The notes: generated by a model from the letters alone, not told the origin. Positions 18,248-27,899 are shown, numbered from the stretch's first letter. The stretch: DNA of 64,000 bases from Candidatus Obscuribacter phosphatis (GCA_001899315.1 MOYA01000001.1:559105-623104), one strand, 5' to 3'. Numbers and translations: made by a program.

Positions 18248-19096
18248 TCAACCTCCATTGGTCGAAATCTTACTGAGGGCATGTCTATAGACAAGTGCCA
18301 CTAGAGTGGTGAGAACGATAGCCGACAAGCTTTGTCCGCCCAGCACTTTGAGATATTCCTGCCAGTCTGGTCTGGCAAAGAGCTTGACCGGTTCGTACAT
18401 CATGTAAGGAAAGGGCAGAAACTTGACCAAGCTTCTCAGCCAATCCGGAAAGAGTTCGATCGGTATGAGCATACCGCCCAAGATCATCGTCAGCCTTGTG
18501 TAAATCAAGGTAAGACCGGAAGTATCTTGAAAGTAGATAGCCGTAAGCCCGATAAGAATGTGTGCCAGCCCATCTAGAATGAAAGCAGCCAGGATGGCTG
18601 TGCCAGTCATGATGGCGCCCTCTGCGCACAGCTTGACCGGACCAACCAAAAGCAAAGCCAGGCTGAAGCTGATCAGCAGATTGAAGAGAAAGCGTGTGCT
18701 TCGCTCACCTAAGTTGCTCATCAAGCAATAAAGCGGATAAGCCATGGGTCTGAGCAGCAAAACCGAAAGATTGCCGGAGCGCACGTCTTGGTCGATTTGT
18801 TGAGATAGACGCGGCGCCGACATCCACATTGCTTCGGTGATGCTCAAGTACCAGATCATATCGGGCAGACTGAGACCAGCTAGTTTGTCGCTGCCGCTTT
18901 GTTCGTAGGTGGTTTGCCAGAGCCTCAAGAAAATATAGAGTATGACGGCAAGAAAGCCGGCTCTACCTAATACTTCCAAGGGATAGGCTAAATTGGCCCG
19001 GGCTGCCACCCAGGCAACCGCCAGGGTCTGACGCCTGAGGCATCCTAGATTACTGTCCATAATAGTCAGTTCCTTATGATTTCTCGAAATATCCAA
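18248..19096 (-). CDS. ABC-2 type transporter permease (first permease)
   Basis: A 282-residue integral membrane protein with about six hydrophobic segments. The sequence SQQIDQDVRSGNLSVLLLRP is the typical intracellular loop of this permease family, and the last segment ends in LALVYRHALSKI. It lies between the ATPase gene (eight bases upstream) and the second permease gene (one base downstream). The three genes make a complete exporter of two different permeases and one ATPase, as in multidrug or lipid exporters of this class. Confidence 0.93.
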   Translation of the reverse strand: MDISRNHKELTIMDSNLGCLRRQTLAVAWVAARANLAYPLEVLGRAGFLAVILYIFLRLWQTTYEQSGSDKLAGLSLPDMIWYLSITEAMWMSAPRLSQQIDQDVRSGNLSVLLLRPMAYPLYCLMSNLGERSTRFLFNLLISFSLALLLVGPVKLCAEGAIMTGTAILAAFILDGLAHILIGLTAIYFQDTSGLTLIYTRLTMILGGMLIPIELFPDWLRSLVKFLPFPYMMYEPVKLFARPDWQEYLKVLGGQSLSAIVLTTLVALVYRHALSKISTNGG

Positions 19097-19104
19097 AAGG
19101 CTCT

Positions 19105-19863
19105 TCAGCCGAAGAGTTTACAGATTGTGCTCTCTAGACCGTCAGCCTGACCATGCGCTGCTCTTAGTCCGTCGATGGTATCGTCGACGGTGATACGTCC
19201 ATGGTTTATCATGATCAGTCGTGAAGCTACACTCTCTATGTCGCCGGTATCGTGGCTGGTGAGAAAGATAGTCATTCCTTCTTCTTTGTGCCATTTGCTG
19301 ATGAGCTCGCGCAGGCGCATGCGGGCAACCACATCTACACCGATAGTGGGCTCATCCAAAAGCAAAAGCCTGGGCTTATGCAATAGACTGGCCGCTATTT
19401 CGGCTCTCATCCTCTCTCCAAGCGAAAGTTTGCGAACCGGCGTATCAAAGAAAGCATGCAAGTCGAAGCAGTCGACGAGCATATCTCTTTGCTTTTTGAA
19501 GTCGGCTTTGTTGAGGTCATAGATCTCGCCCAGGAGGTCAAAGCTGGCTCTGGCAGGCAGATGCAACCAGAGCTGTGATCTCTGTCCGAAAACAGCGCCT
19601 ATCTGGCGAACCAGCTTGGCCCTTTCTCTGAAGGGATCTAAACCTAGAACCCGGGCTTTACCGCTGCTTGGTTTGAGTATGCCGGTCAACATCTTGATCG
19701 TGGTCGACTTACCCGCACCATTTGGTCCGATGAACGCAACTGCCTCACCTTCTTTGATGTGCAGGTCGATGTCGCATACGGCTCTCACCAAACGTGACTT
19801 TTGAAATAATCCACTAGAGACTAAAAAGTCTTTTCTTAGTTTTTCAGCTTGAACAGCAAACAT
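19105..19863 (-). CDS. ABC-2 exporter ATP-binding protein
   Basis: A 252-residue NatA-like ATPase. Walker A is GPNGAGKSTTIKML, the Q-loop lies in GAVFGQRSQLWLHL, the signature is LSLGERMRAEIAASLL, Walker B is RLLLLDEPTIGVD, and the switch histidine is in FLTSHDTGD. All catalytic residues are intact. It heads the exporter operon on the minus strand. A terminator of the preceding small gene lies 33 bases upstream, so the operon probably has its own promoter in the short spacer, which I could not identify. Confidence 0.96.
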   Translation of the reverse strand: MFAVQAEKLRKDFLVSSGLFQKSRLVRAVCDIDLHIKEGEAVAFIGPNGAGKSTTIKMLTGILKPSSGKARVLGLDPFRERAKLVRQIGAVFGQRSQLWLHLPARASFDLLGEIYDLNKADFKKQRDMLVDCFDLHAFFDTPVRKLSLGERMRAEIAASLLHKPRLLLLDEPTIGVDVVARMRLRELISKWHKEEGMTIFLTSHDTGDIESVASRLIMINHGRITVDDTIDGLRAAHGQADGLESTICKLFG

Positions 19864-19895
19864 AAAATCTCCTAGCGCCCCTTTAGAGAGGGACG

Positions 19896-19927
19896 AAAAA
19901 AATAGAGCGACTCTTTGGAGCCGCTCT
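19896..19927 (-). terminator. Intrinsic terminator
   Basis: The stem AGAGCG plus CTC (19904-19913) pairs with GAG plus CGCTCT (19918-19927), with one A/C mismatch and a TTTG loop. On the minus strand it is followed by a run of seven T (A at 19896-19902 on plus). It lies 25 bases past the stop of the small gene at 19952-20269, which supports that gene being transcribed, and it separates it from the ABC exporter operon. Confidence 0.8.
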
Positions 19928-19951
19928 CAGACATCTAATTTGTTTCGCCTC

Positions 19952-20269
19952 TTATCGAGGTCGAGCACCATAATTGTCTTGAGTGAGGCTATCTGTCACG
20001 ACATAAACAGGCTTTTGCACCATAGCTTGAGGCTGGAAGAATTCTCTTGCCGCTTGCACTGCCGCTTGTACTGTCACTGCCACTTGTACTGTCACTGGCA
20101 CTGGCTTTGCTACTTGCTCTGCTAATTGCTTTGCTACTTGCTCTGCGTTAGTTCCGCAAATGAGCATGGCGGTATATTCCTGCATTTTCTGCAAAGAAGA
20201 GATGACTAGTTGGAAGAGCTTGTGCATTTTTTTTGTTTCCAGTAAATCACTGCGCCTTAATAATTCCAT
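19952..20269 (-). CDS. Small hypothetical protein with VQA/VAK repeats
   Basis: A 105-residue protein I do not recognise. Its middle is a low-complexity Ala/Val/Gln segment (QVAKQLAEQVAKPVPVTVQ, then VAVTVQAAVQAAREF), likely helical, followed by a polar tail. The start could be the ATG at 20269 or the in-frame ATG at 20227, which has GGA about ten bases upstream. The terminator directly downstream on the same strand is the best evidence that it is expressed. No homology claim is made. Confidence 0.55.
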   Translation of the reverse strand: MELLRRSDLLETKKMHKLFQLVISSLQKMQEYTAMLICGTNAEQVAKQLAEQVAKPVPVTVQVAVTVQAAVQAAREFFQPQAMVQKPVYVVTDSLTQDNYGARPR

Positions 20270-20388
20270 TATGTTGATATATGGACCAAGGTCAATGAAT
20301 TGTAAATTAATCTGCAGAGCTTTTCTTGGCTCCGCAATTTTAGAGTCAAGATTTCTGGTGCCGAAACTGCAAGAGCTTATAAATTCGC

Positions 20389-21321
20389 CTAGCCGACCGG
20401 TGCCGCCGCTCTTCTGCGCCGACCGCTCAGTAAGTAAATTGCCGCTCTAAGCTCAAAGAGCGGGTCGTCTGAGGCTTCCAGTCCATCGATGCGCGGAATA
20501 GGATCAAAGATAATCTGCTGCTGTTTGGCGGAATTGTCTTCCACCGGCTCGGTCAGTTCAATGGCGCCGAGCTCAACTAGGGGGCGGTCTTCGGGCCAGC
20601 GCACTGTGGCATCGTTGGTGATATCACCTTCTTGAGCCAGCTGCACCATCAGTTTGAAGCGAACCGGTTTGTCTTTAAGCCTTTCCAGTATTTCAGCAAG
20701 CAAGAAATCTTGATCTTTCTTCGCCGCTTCTTCCTGGCTGAGATACTCTTCGCTTTCGGGCAAGATGCGAAAACGTCCATATTGTTCTGCGCCTTGAGCG
20801 TTGATAAATTTGAATGCCAGAACAGCAAAGTACTTTTCGGTGGCAAAACTTGCCGGGGTAGGTTTTGGCGCCTTGATAAAGCTTTCAGTGGCCGGATGGG
20901 CAGCGATGAATTTGTCTAAAGCCCCTGACTGGCTATCTATAGATGCTTTGAGAAAGTCTAAGAACTCAGCACCGTCTCGATTTGGAAAGGAATCGATTGA
21001 ATGCCCAACTATATCGGTGTGACGATGTTCGGCCAGGAAAAAGCGCAGGGCAAAGCCGCGTGGATTGGCGGCAGGATCGTTGTCAGGCAATTGTGGTAAG
21101 CCCGTGGAATTGGAAAAGCGCACGAAAACTGGAAGTTCTCTGCTGAAGTGTTCGGCACGACTGAGTTTTACCGCTTGGGGGCTAGGTTTAAAGGTGCCCT
21201 TGAGCATGATTCCTTTGGCATGCGCGGCTCGATAACCTGGATGCAGTCCAAAGATCTGGTCGAATATAGCCAGCAGGTCGTTGGCTAAGGCAACTACTTT
21301 GGCATCGTCGGGAAGAGGCAT
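20389..21321 (-). CDS. Catalase-related heme peroxidase (SrpA/mini-catalase type)
   Basis: A 310-residue member of the small catalase-related family, lacking the extra domains of full catalases (about 500 aa). The distal heme histidine is in RAAHAKGIMLKGTF, the heme-pocket segment is VRFSNSTGLPQLPDNDPAAN, followed by RGFALRFF. The proximal ligand Tyr is in DPLFELRAAIYLLSGRRRR, matching the catalase R..Y..S..RR pattern. It would use heme to remove hydrogen peroxide or organic peroxides. No signal peptide, so cytosolic. The ATG at 21321 has AAGG about seven bases upstream. It appears monocistronic. Confidence 0.93.
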   Translation of the reverse strand: MPLPDDAKVVALANDLLAIFDQIFGLHPGYRAAHAKGIMLKGTFKPSPQAVKLSRAEHFSRELPVFVRFSNSTGLPQLPDNDPAANPRGFALRFFLAEHRHTDIVGHSIDSFPNRDGAEFLDFLKASIDSQSGALDKFIAAHPATESFIKAPKPTPASFATEKYFAVLAFKFINAQGAEQYGRFRILPESEEYLSQEEAAKKDQDFLLAEILERLKDKPVRFKLMVQLAQEGDITNDATVRWPEDRPLVELGAIELTEPVEDNSAKQQQIIFDPIPRIDGLEASDDPLFELRAAIYLLSGRRRRAAAPVG

Positions 21322-21442
21322 GATGGGACCTTTTTTGAGAAGAAGTCGGAAAATCCCATTAATTTAGCACATCCAAATTAAGTAGCCCGTATTGACGCGC
21401 CTCAATACGCCCGTCAAGAAGCTCCTTGGGCGACACTCTAAT

Positions 21443-21470
21443 TTGCGCATAAGTAAGTAAGAATGCGCAA
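21443..21470 (-). terminator. Possible hairpin terminator
   Basis: TTGCGCAT (21443-21450) pairs perfectly with ATGCGCAA (21463-21470) around a 12-base loop, 18 bases past the stop of the LRR gene on the minus strand. There is no strong T-run, so the termination role is tentative. Confidence 0.35.
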
Positions 21471-21488
21471 GTCCGGCAAGCAGTGAAC

Positions 21489-22511
21489 TCACTCAACCAG
21501 CTCTTTGTAAATCGAAAAGGCGTTCTTTGTTTCGGTATAGGTAGTTATTTTGGTGGGTGAAAGTTTAGCTTTTAGTTCTGCGCCGACTTTGCCTTCGGCT
21601 AGACTGGGATCGATTTTGACATAAATAAGTTTGAGTGGCTTCAAGGAAAGCACCCCGTCTTTGGTAAATTTGGTGCCATGCAGGCGCAGTTCTTTCAGAT
21701 TGGGCATTGCTCTTAGATAGGGCGCGCTGCGGTCGGTTATAGACTGGTTGTCGCTGATAAAAAGAGTGCGGATTGATTTGGCATTTGCTAGTTCTTTCAC
21801 GTGTTCATCAGTGAGCTTGCACTTTTCAATTTCAAGGGTGATTAGTTGTGGGCACTTGGCTATTTCTGCAATAAACTGCGGCTTCAGTTGATTGCCGTCC
21901 AGGCGCAGACCTTTGAGATTCTTCAGTGTCTTCAAATAGGGCAGACAAGAGCCATCAATCTCTGTATGACCAAGGGCCAGCCATTCTAAGTTGGGCATGG
22001 CCTTTATAAAGCGAGCCACACTTTTGTCAGTTAGATCTGTCCCTTCAACTGAAAGCCGCCTGAGATTTTTGAAGTCGGCAATAATATCAGCATTGCTGTC
22101 GTCTATGGTTGCTCCGTCCACTGTCAGAGATGAAATTCTTTCGTGAGGCAAGAGTTTCAGAGCGGAAATGTCAGGCAGGAAATCTGAAGTCTTGACACAA
22201 TAGCAGACATTGTTTTGAAAGGTGACGAGTCCCTTCAGTTCTGCCGATTTGATGCCTGGCGCTTGCTTTTCATAGTATTTGCTGTCTGGCAGACAGAGAA
22301 AAACAGTGCCTTGCGAAATTGGATATTTAAAGTCTATTTGTATTCTCTCTTTTGCTTGGGCTAGAACAGGCGCGCAAGGCAAGTATGCTCCTAAACAGAT
22401 AAAACAGAAAAAGCAGATAAGTAAGTAAGAAAAAAGAAAAGATAGAAGTGAACATCTCGGCTTATTAACTTTGGCTTTCAAGTTCTTAACTTTCAAGTTC
22501 TTAACTTTCAT
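21489..22511 (-). CDS. Exported leucine-rich repeat protein
   Basis: A 340-residue exported protein. A Lys-rich start precedes a signal peptide (LLSFLFSYLLICFFCFICLG). Residues 130-310 form about seven leucine-rich repeats of the bacterial/RNI type (NLRRLSVEGTDLTDKSVARF, NLEWLALGHTEIDGSCLPYL, NLKGLRLDGNQLKPQFIAEI), usually protein-binding. The first 11 bases overlap the amine oxidase gene, so translation is probably coupled. The N-terminal KVKNL repeat comes from a 15-bp tandem duplication at the gene junction. The repeats resemble the ectodomain of the kinase at 14.6 kb. Confidence 0.88.
   Translation of the reverse strand: MKVKNLKVKNLKAKVNKPRCSLLSFLFSYLLICFFCFICLGAYLPCAPVLAQAKERIQIDFKYPISQGTVFLCLPDSKYYEKQAPGIKSAELKGLVTFQNNVCYCVKTSDFLPDISALKLLPHERISSLTVDGATIDDSNADIIADFKNLRRLSVEGTDLTDKSVARFIKAMPNLEWLALGHTEIDGSCLPYLKTLKNLKGLRLDGNQLKPQFIAEIAKCPQLITLEIEKCKLTDEHVKELANAKSIRTLFISDNQSITDRSAPYLRAMPNLKELRLHGTKFTKDGVLSLKPLKLIYVKIDPSLAEGKVGAELKAKLSPTKITTYTETKNAFSIYKELVE
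22476..22505. repeat. 15-bp tandem duplication at a gene junction
   Basis: Two identical 15-bp units (22476-22490 and 22491-22505) encode the KVKNL repeats at the start of the LRR protein. The second unit also covers part of the last codons of the upstream oxidase gene, so the duplication arose at the overlap of two genes. Confidence 0.85.
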
Positions 22512-23691
22512 GCTCTTGCTTCGCCTCTAATTTGTCGAAGCCGAAGCTCGATAAATCTATTTTACTCTCGCCGCACAAAGCTATCTGCCCCAGTGCTTCT
22601 CCGACAGCGAAGGAATGCTTAAAGCCATGTCCAGAGCAGGCGGAAGCATAGATTATTGCATCGCTTTCCCCCTCCAGGCTGCCTATGCCGAAGCGCGAGT
22701 GGCGAGCATCGGTGTAAAGGCAAACCGCCGACTTGAGGCACCTGCCACCAATGCCCTTAAAAAAGGGCTTGACCTGCTCTTGGTACATTTGCTCGCTTTC
22801 CTTGGCGCTCACAGTTCTGTCGACCGTCTCGGCTGTGGTCTCTGGGTCATAGCGAGGGCTGGCAATCTTTATGCCGCCGTCTCTTCCGTCTAGAGCCGGA
22901 AAACCATAACGTGATTCTAGACTGGGGCGACCGTCCCAAATAAAAATGGGGAATTTATCTGGCAGATAAGCTTGGTAGTGATCTTCGATTTCAAACCAAT
23001 AAAGTACTTGCCTCAAGACCGAAAAATACTTGGCAAAATCTGGTCTGAGATTGAGAAGCCAGGGACCGGCTGTGACTAGCACTTTAGCAGCCAAATAGGT
23101 CTTTGCCGCTGTTTCCACTTTCACTTTGCCGTTATCTAGGGCTTGCAGACTTTTGACAGTGGTATTGCGGGCGATGGCGGCGCCGTATTCTTCAGCTAAG
23201 TCTAATTGTACTGAGATGGCAATTTCAGGTTTGATTATGCCGGCATCAGTTTCGAAATAGGCATACTCGTCGTCGGCAATATTTAAGGTGGGAAAGCGCT
23301 TTCTAATATCGGCGGCGTCTAGTAGTTGATAATCGATATTGTAAGTTTGAGCAGCCTCTATAGTTGTTTTGAAAAAGTTTTCAACATGATGTATTGCGAT
23401 TGAGTTCTCATTTGAGATCATAAGACCGCCAGTCTTTTGGTAAATCATGCGGCCGCTTAATTTCTCTAGTTCATCGACTATTTCGAAAGAGCGCAAGACT
23501 AAGGGCGTGTATTCACCGCCCTCGCCGATGGCTTTGCGTGTAATGCGACTTTCGCCGTGGCTGGAGCCCATTTTGTGCGGCGGCGAAAAACTGTCGATGC
23601 CAAGCACCTTTGCACCAGAGCGGGCAAGTTGGTAAAGGGCGGCGCTGCCGGCGGCCCCTAGACCCACTATGATTGTGTCGAAAGACTGCAT
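22501..23691 (-). CDS. FAD-dependent amine oxidase (sarcosine/N-methyltryptophan oxidase family)
   Basis: A 396-residue flavoprotein. The FAD-binding Rossmann motif is IIVGLGAAGSAALYQLARSG, followed by DSFSPPHKMGSSHGESRITR, the MSOX/SolA signature. The covalent FAD cysteine is in SAVCLYTDARHSRFG (near residue 324), as in monomeric sarcosine oxidases (CMYT/CLYT). It would oxidise an N-methyl amino acid and release formaldehyde and H2O2. The mini-catalase at 20.4 kb could remove the peroxide, but a separate promoter lies in between. The ATG at 23691 has a TATAAT ending seven bases upstream, so it may be translated from a leaderless mRNA. Confidence 0.92.
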   Translation of the reverse strand: MQSFDTIIVGLGAAGSAALYQLARSGAKVLGIDSFSPPHKMGSSHGESRITRKAIGEGGEYTPLVLRSFEIVDELEKLSGRMIYQKTGGLMISNENSIAIHHVENFFKTTIEAAQTYNIDYQLLDAADIRKRFPTLNIADDEYAYFETDAGIIKPEIAISVQLDLAEEYGAAIARNTTVKSLQALDNGKVKVETAAKTYLAAKVLVTAGPWLLNLRPDFAKYFSVLRQVLYWFEIEDHYQAYLPDKFPIFIWDGRPSLESRYGFPALDGRDGGIKIASPRYDPETTAETVDRTVSAKESEQMYQEQVKPFFKGIGGRCLKSAVCLYTDARHSRFGIGSLEGESDAIIYASACSGHGFKHSFAVGEALGQIALCGESKIDLSSFGFDKLEAKQEHES

Positions 23692-23698
23692 GGACGCT

Positions 23699-23704
23699 AT
23701 TATA
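23699..23704 (-). promoter_or_regulatory. -10 element (TATAAT) for a leaderless oxidase mRNA
   Basis: On the minus strand a perfect TATAAT (23704 to 23699) ends seven bases before the ATG at 23691, so the predicted first transcribed base is at or next to the start codon. No Shine-Dalgarno sequence fits in between. A -35 at the standard spacing was not obvious. Confidence 0.5.
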
Positions 23705-23790
23705 ACCCAGTTAAATTGGCAAATTGTGCAACCGGCTATGAGCGACTCAGGTCCAGATCAACATAAAGACCCGCAAGAAAGTCTTCGCAA

Positions 23791-23820
23791 GAAATTCTTC
23801 GTCTGAAAATTCTTCGTCTG
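23791..23820. repeat. 15-bp tandem repeat, two copies
   Basis: The unit AAATTCTTCGTCTG occurs twice in tandem with one extra A, then a partial third copy begins. It lies downstream of the minus-strand paralogue gene and upstream of the oxidase promoter. No terminator was recognised here. Confidence 0.8.
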
Positions 23821-23849
23821 AAATTTCTTTATGACAGGCTCTAGAAGAA

Positions 23850-24791
23850 TTATTTGTTGCCAAAGCCCTTTCCGAGGTCGTCCACAATGTCATTGATTAA
23901 ATCGTTGCCGAGCATGACCTGGTCTTCGCTTTTTACTGCTTGTAAGCCGGGGGGCGGATCAAATACCGAAATAGGTAGTTCCAGCTTTTCCACTTTGACA
24001 GTTTCAATTTTGGTCTTTTGACGGCCGGCATAATCCCAGGTGACTATGCGCAAACTCTGTCTTTTGCAGAGCTCTGGTGTCCAGGTCTGTCCGAAATAAT
24101 CGGTCATTTGGGGTGCCATCGGAATTTCATCCGATATGTAAAAAGCCGAGCGTTCTACATCAGTTTTCTGTTGTGTCTTTCCAATATTCTTGTCGGCGAC
24201 GCAAAAAATGCTGCTGCACTTTTGTCCGGCTATGGTTTGCTTAGGACCATCTTCTAAGTGATATTTGGCTGGAAAAAAAGATTCTTTGGCAAAACGAGAG
24301 CGCAGTCCGAAGTTTTTCTTTGATTGGGCGATGGTGGTGCTATAGATGGTTTTACGGGTGGTGTTGTAAAAGGTTATTTTCCATTCTGGCGTTCTTGATG
24401 TTATTGTGTATTTTGCCTTGGTATAGACTGCCATATAGCCGTCTTTGCTGACATATAATTCGCGATCGCCCATGAAGTCGCCCTTTTGATAGAGCTTCCA
24501 AACTGTGGTCGTCTTTTCTTTTTTGGGTAATTCAGTTTTGCCTAATTGACCCTGCTTGCTATTTTCTAGTTTGCGAGCTTCTATTTTGCTTGCTGAACTG
24601 GACGAGGGCGAGAGCAACGCAGTGAAAACTGCAAGAATTGTGGCAAGCGAAAGAATGTGGAAAGAGTAGCTGTTTGCGCCGGGAAAATTCAAACCATGGT
24701 TTTTATCGAATTTTCTTGCTTCTTTTTGGGAGAACTGGGCGAGTTCACTATTTGTGGTTTCTATCCTTTCTATAGCTTCGATCGCTTTCAT
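23850..24791 (-). CDS. Secreted/anchored protein, paralogue B of a tandem pair
   Basis: A 313-residue protein with one N-terminal hydrophobic segment (SFHILSLATILAVFTALL, about residues 43-60). The mature part shares a pattern with the next gene: VWKLYQKGDFMGDRELYVS, then PEWKITFYNTTRKTIYSTTI, then a conserved Cys pair and a C-terminal LINDIVDDLGKGFG. I do not recognise the family. Its start overlaps the end of the paralogue by 44 bases; GAGGT about ten bases before the ATG supports the start. It probably acts outside the membrane. The pair arose by duplication. Confidence 0.85.
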   Translation of the reverse strand: MKAIEAIERIETTNSELAQFSQKEARKFDKNHGLNFPGANSYSFHILSLATILAVFTALLSPSSSSASKIEARKLENSKQGQLGKTELPKKEKTTTVWKLYQKGDFMGDRELYVSKDGYMAVYTKAKYTITSRTPEWKITFYNTTRKTIYSTTIAQSKKNFGLRSRFAKESFFPAKYHLEDGPKQTIAGQKCSSIFCVADKNIGKTQQKTDVERSAFYISDEIPMAPQMTDYFGQTWTPELCKRQSLRIVTWDYAGRQKTKIETVKVEKLELPISVFDPPPGLQAVKSEDQVMLGNDLINDIVDDLGKGFGNK

Positions 24792-25746
24792 CGCTGCCCA
24801 ACCTCTTACCTAAGTCTCCGATTATGTCATTTATTATGCCATCTCCGATAAGCACTTCTTCCTCACTCTGTGTTTTTTTATAGCCGGAAGGAGGCTCGAA
24901 GAACTTGCGGGGCAAGAGTTCAAGAACAATACTTTTAGTATCGAGTTTATTCGACCTTCTACCATCGCCCAGTTCAAGATCGATTCGCAAGGGTTGGTTC
25001 TTGCACATCGCCGCTCCCCAGCTTGGTTTGAAGAATTCTTGCATACGCGGCGGCAGGGCGATTCTCTCCGCTAAATAGAAATCACTTCTTTTTACTGCGT
25101 CTTTATTGGCAGGCTCTGTGCTCTGGCAGGTCAAGCAATAGGTTTTCTCGCCGGCAATGAGCTTTGGCTTGCCCGGCACAATTTTGTACTTGTAGGGGTA
25201 GAAAGACTGAGCATTGGCTCTAGCCCTCAGAGAAAGCCTTTTGTTGAAGCTTTCTATGGTGGTGCTAAATATGGTCCGTCGGTCTATGTTGTAAAAGTGA
25301 ATCTTCCAGTCCGGAGCCGATGCTGATATGGCATAGTGGGCTTTAGGATAAAAGGCTTTGAAAGAATCGGCACTAATATAAAGAAAGCGTTCACCTAAAA
25401 CATCGCCGCTTTGATGAACTTTCCAAACTTTGACTTTGGCTTCATCTTCTTTTCTCTCTTGTTCTTTTTTCTCTTGCTCTTTTTTTTCTTGTTCTTTTTT
25501 TCTTTGCTCTTGCTTTTCTTGCTCTTGCTTGTTCGGTTCCTTGCTTTTGCTAATTGCCGGCTTTTCAGCCTGGGCCGGCGATTGACAAAATATGGCGAGA
25601 GAAGTCGGCAGCAAAATATAGCTTGCAAGCAAAGCAAGAACTGACATAGGCCGACTAGAAACAGCAGAAATTTTCTTTGTCTTTCTCAAGACAAAGTCGG
25701 CTCGCTTCAATTCGAGATCGGCTCTAGCAGCAGCGCATGGGGGCAT
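24748..25746 (-). CDS. Secreted/anchored protein, paralogue A of a tandem pair
   Basis: A 332-residue paralogue of the following gene: [19 protein letters not shown], then [19 protein letters not shown], then [16 protein letters not shown] membrane segment ([20 protein letters not shown]) begins at residue 34, and a highly charged Glu/Lys/Gln linker ([14 protein letters not shown] repeats, about 70-100) precedes the domain. GGAG eight bases before the ATG at 25746 supports this start despite a 23-base overlap with cstA. Unknown family. The overlaps with cstA and with paralogue B imply one transcript. Confidence 0.86.
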   Translation of the reverse strand: MPPCAAARADLELKRADFVLRKTKKISAVSSRPMSVLALLASYILLPTSLAIFCQSPAQAEKPAISKSKEPNKQEQEKQEQRKKEQEKKEQEKKEQERKEDEAKVKVWKVHQSGDVLGERFLYISADSFKAFYPKAHYAISASAPDWKIHFYNIDRRTIFSTTIESFNKRLSLRARANAQSFYPYKYKIVPGKPKLIAGEKTYCLTCQSTEPANKDAVKRSDFYLAERIALPPRMQEFFKPSWGAAMCKNQPLRIDLELGDGRRSNKLDTKSIVLELLPRKFFEPPSGYKKTQSEEEVLIGDGIINDIIGDLGKRLGSDESDRSYRKDRNHK

Positions 25747-27886
25747 TAAAGCTCTCCATATTTGAGGTTTTCAATTCTTGGCTTTGTAGATTGCACGCAT
25801 CTGTATCTGTATTTACTGCCCTTTGACCTGGCGGACGGAACCAGCTGCGCACTGCTTCAAAGACTATGACCAAGACTAGTGTGATGAATAGTCCGCCTAG
25901 GGCGGCATCGAGATAATCATTGAAGATCAAGACCGGCGCAGATGATGCTTCGCTCTCTGGCATTGACCCGGCTGCCAGCTTGGCTTGCAGCATATGGGCA
26001 TGGGCGAGAAAACCCAGTTTCGGGTCGGCGGCAAAAATTTTGAGATACCCAGCGCTGAGAGTGACTGTCAAAAGCCAGGCTAGCGGTGCCAGTGTGATAA
26101 AGGCGTACTTGCCTTTGCCTGAGCTGATTATGCAAGAAGTGCCGACACAAAGAGCGACCACGGCCAAGAGTTGATTGGAGATACCGAAGAGAGGCCAGAG
26201 GCTGTTGATGCCTCCCAAGGGATCGACTACGCCTTGATAGAGAAAATAACCCCAACCTGCCACCACCATTAGTGAACTGAGGCAGACCGCCGGATACCAG
26301 TCGGTTCTGCCCAAGGGTTTCCAGGCAAGACCAAGGAAGTCTTGCAAGAGGAAGCGTCCCACCCGGGTGCCGGCATCAAGACAAGTGAGAATGAAGAGGG
26401 CTTCAAACATAATGGCAAAGTGATACCAAAATGAAATGGTGGCATCAGATAGACCTGGCACAGGCAAATTGGCTAAAACCTGCGAAAAGATATGAGCCAT
26501 ACCAACCGCCAAGGTTGGTCCGCCGCCGGTTCTTCCCCAGAGGCTCTCTTCGCCGACATTGGCGGCCAGTGTGCTCATGTCCCCGGCTGTCACGGCGTAG
26601 CCCCAAGATGTAATCATGGCTGCAGCTTGGGCTGGGTCTGCGCCCACTAGTCCTTTGGGGCTGTTTATGGCGAAATAAGTGCCCGGTGCAAGCACACAGG
26701 CCGAGATAATGGCCATGATTGCCACCGCCGCCTCACAGAGCATGCTGGCATAACCAATTGGGCGAGCATGGGTTTCGCGCCAGATCATCTTAGGTGTGGT
26801 GCCGGAAGAAACCAGGGCATGGAAGCCGGAAATAGCACCACAAGCAATAGTGATAAAGCAGAATGGAAAGATATTGCCGGTGAAGAGCGGCCCCTTGCCA
26901 TTAACAAAACAAGTGAGGGCGGGCATTTCTAAAGATGGGTTGAGAAAGACTATGCCGAGGGCAAGTAAGGCGATTATGCCTATCTTGAGAAAGGCCGAGA
27001 GATAGTCGCGGGGGGCAAGCAAAAGCCAGACCGGTAGAACCGAGGCGACAAAACCATAGATCATCACCGAAATAGCCAGTTGGGTGCCATTTAAGGTAAA
27101 TATCGGTGCCAGGGTAGGGTCTTGTCCCACCCATTTGCCTGCCACTACTGCCAGTATCGTGAGAATGACGCCGATGATCGAGCCTTCCATCACTTTATGC
27201 GGACGTATGGCTTTCATATAGATGCCGACAAGCATGGCTATTGGGATAGTGGCTGCCAAAGTAAAGGTGCCCCAGGGACTGGCTTGCAAAGCTTTTACTA
27301 TGACCAGAGCCAGTACCGCCATTAGTATCATCATGATAAGCAGAATAGCAATCAAGGCTACGATGCCTGCCAGGGGGCTGATTTCATCTTTGGCCATTTG
27401 GCCAAGCGACTTGCCGCCGCGGCGCATCGAGGCGCACAGTATGACAAAGTCTTGCACAGCACCGGCCAAGACGACACCGATAATTATCCAGAGCGTGCCC
27501 GGCAGGTAGCCGAATTGTGAGGCGAGAATCGGCCCTACCAAAGGTCCGGCACCTGCTATGGCAGCAAAGTGGTGCCCAAAAAGCACCCATTTATGGGTGG
27601 GAACGAAATCTTTGCCGTCGTCGATTTTCTCAGCGGGGGTTTGTGCTTGGTCCGAAAGTTCGAATACTTTCTCGGCAATGAACTTGCTATAGACTCGGTA
27701 GGCAGTAGTGAAGGTGCAAAAGGCGGCGACAATCAGCCAGGCGGCATTTATCTTTTCACCGTGATTGAAGGCGATGGTGATAAGCGCATAGAGTCCGATT
27801 AGACCGAGAACAACCGTTACGGCTAAGGTGGTGAGTTCGTTTCTCTTCTTTTCTGGTGCTTTGGGTGCCATCTGTGCGCTCTGCAA
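25724..27886 (-). CDS. cstA: Carbon starvation protein CstA (peptide/pyruvate transporter)
   Basis: A 720-residue integral membrane protein with about 16 hydrophobic segments. Family-specific sequences include [20 protein letters not shown], then [20 protein letters not shown], then [20 protein letters not shown]. CstA proteins take up peptides or pyruvate under carbon limitation. Length is close to the E. coli protein (about 700). It follows the nupC-type gene by 13 bases and overlaps the gene after it by 23, so it lies mid-operon with nucleoside uptake and two secreted proteins of unknown function, suggesting a scavenging role. Confidence 0.96.
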   Translation of the reverse strand: MQSAQMAPKAPEKKRNELTTLAVTVVLGLIGLYALITIAFNHGEKINAAWLIVAAFCTFTTAYRVYSKFIAEKVFELSDQAQTPAEKIDDGKDFVPTHKWVLFGHHFAAIAGAGPLVGPILASQFGYLPGTLWIIIGVVLAGAVQDFVILCASMRRGGKSLGQMAKDEISPLAGIVALIAILLIMMILMAVLALVIVKALQASPWGTFTLAATIPIAMLVGIYMKAIRPHKVMEGSIIGVILTILAVVAGKWVGQDPTLAPIFTLNGTQLAISVMIYGFVASVLPVWLLLAPRDYLSAFLKIGIIALLALGIVFLNPSLEMPALTCFVNGKGPLFTGNIFPFCFITIACGAISGFHALVSSGTTPKMIWRETHARPIGYASMLCEAAVAIMAIISACVLAPGTYFAINSPKGLVGADPAQAAAMITSWGYAVTAGDMSTLAANVGEESLWGRTGGGPTLAVGMAHIFSQVLANLPVPGLSDATISFWYHFAIMFEALFILTCLDAGTRVGRFLLQDFLGLAWKPLGRTDWYPAVCLSSLMVVAGWGYFLYQGVVDPLGGINSLWPLFGISNQLLAVVALCVGTSCIISSGKGKYAFITLAPLAWLLTVTLSAGYLKIFAADPKLGFLAHAHMLQAKLAAGSMPESEASSAPVLIFNDYLDAALGGLFITLVLVIVFEAVRSWFRPPGQRAVNTDTDACNLQSQELKTSNMESFNAPMRCC

Positions 27887-27899
27887 AGTCCTCTCCTAT

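Noticed and set aside
25411-25644. Phe/Leu-rich 77-aa frame
   Set aside because: It is the antisense of the Glu/Lys/Gln linker in the paralogue gene; its composition is a by-product of that repeat.
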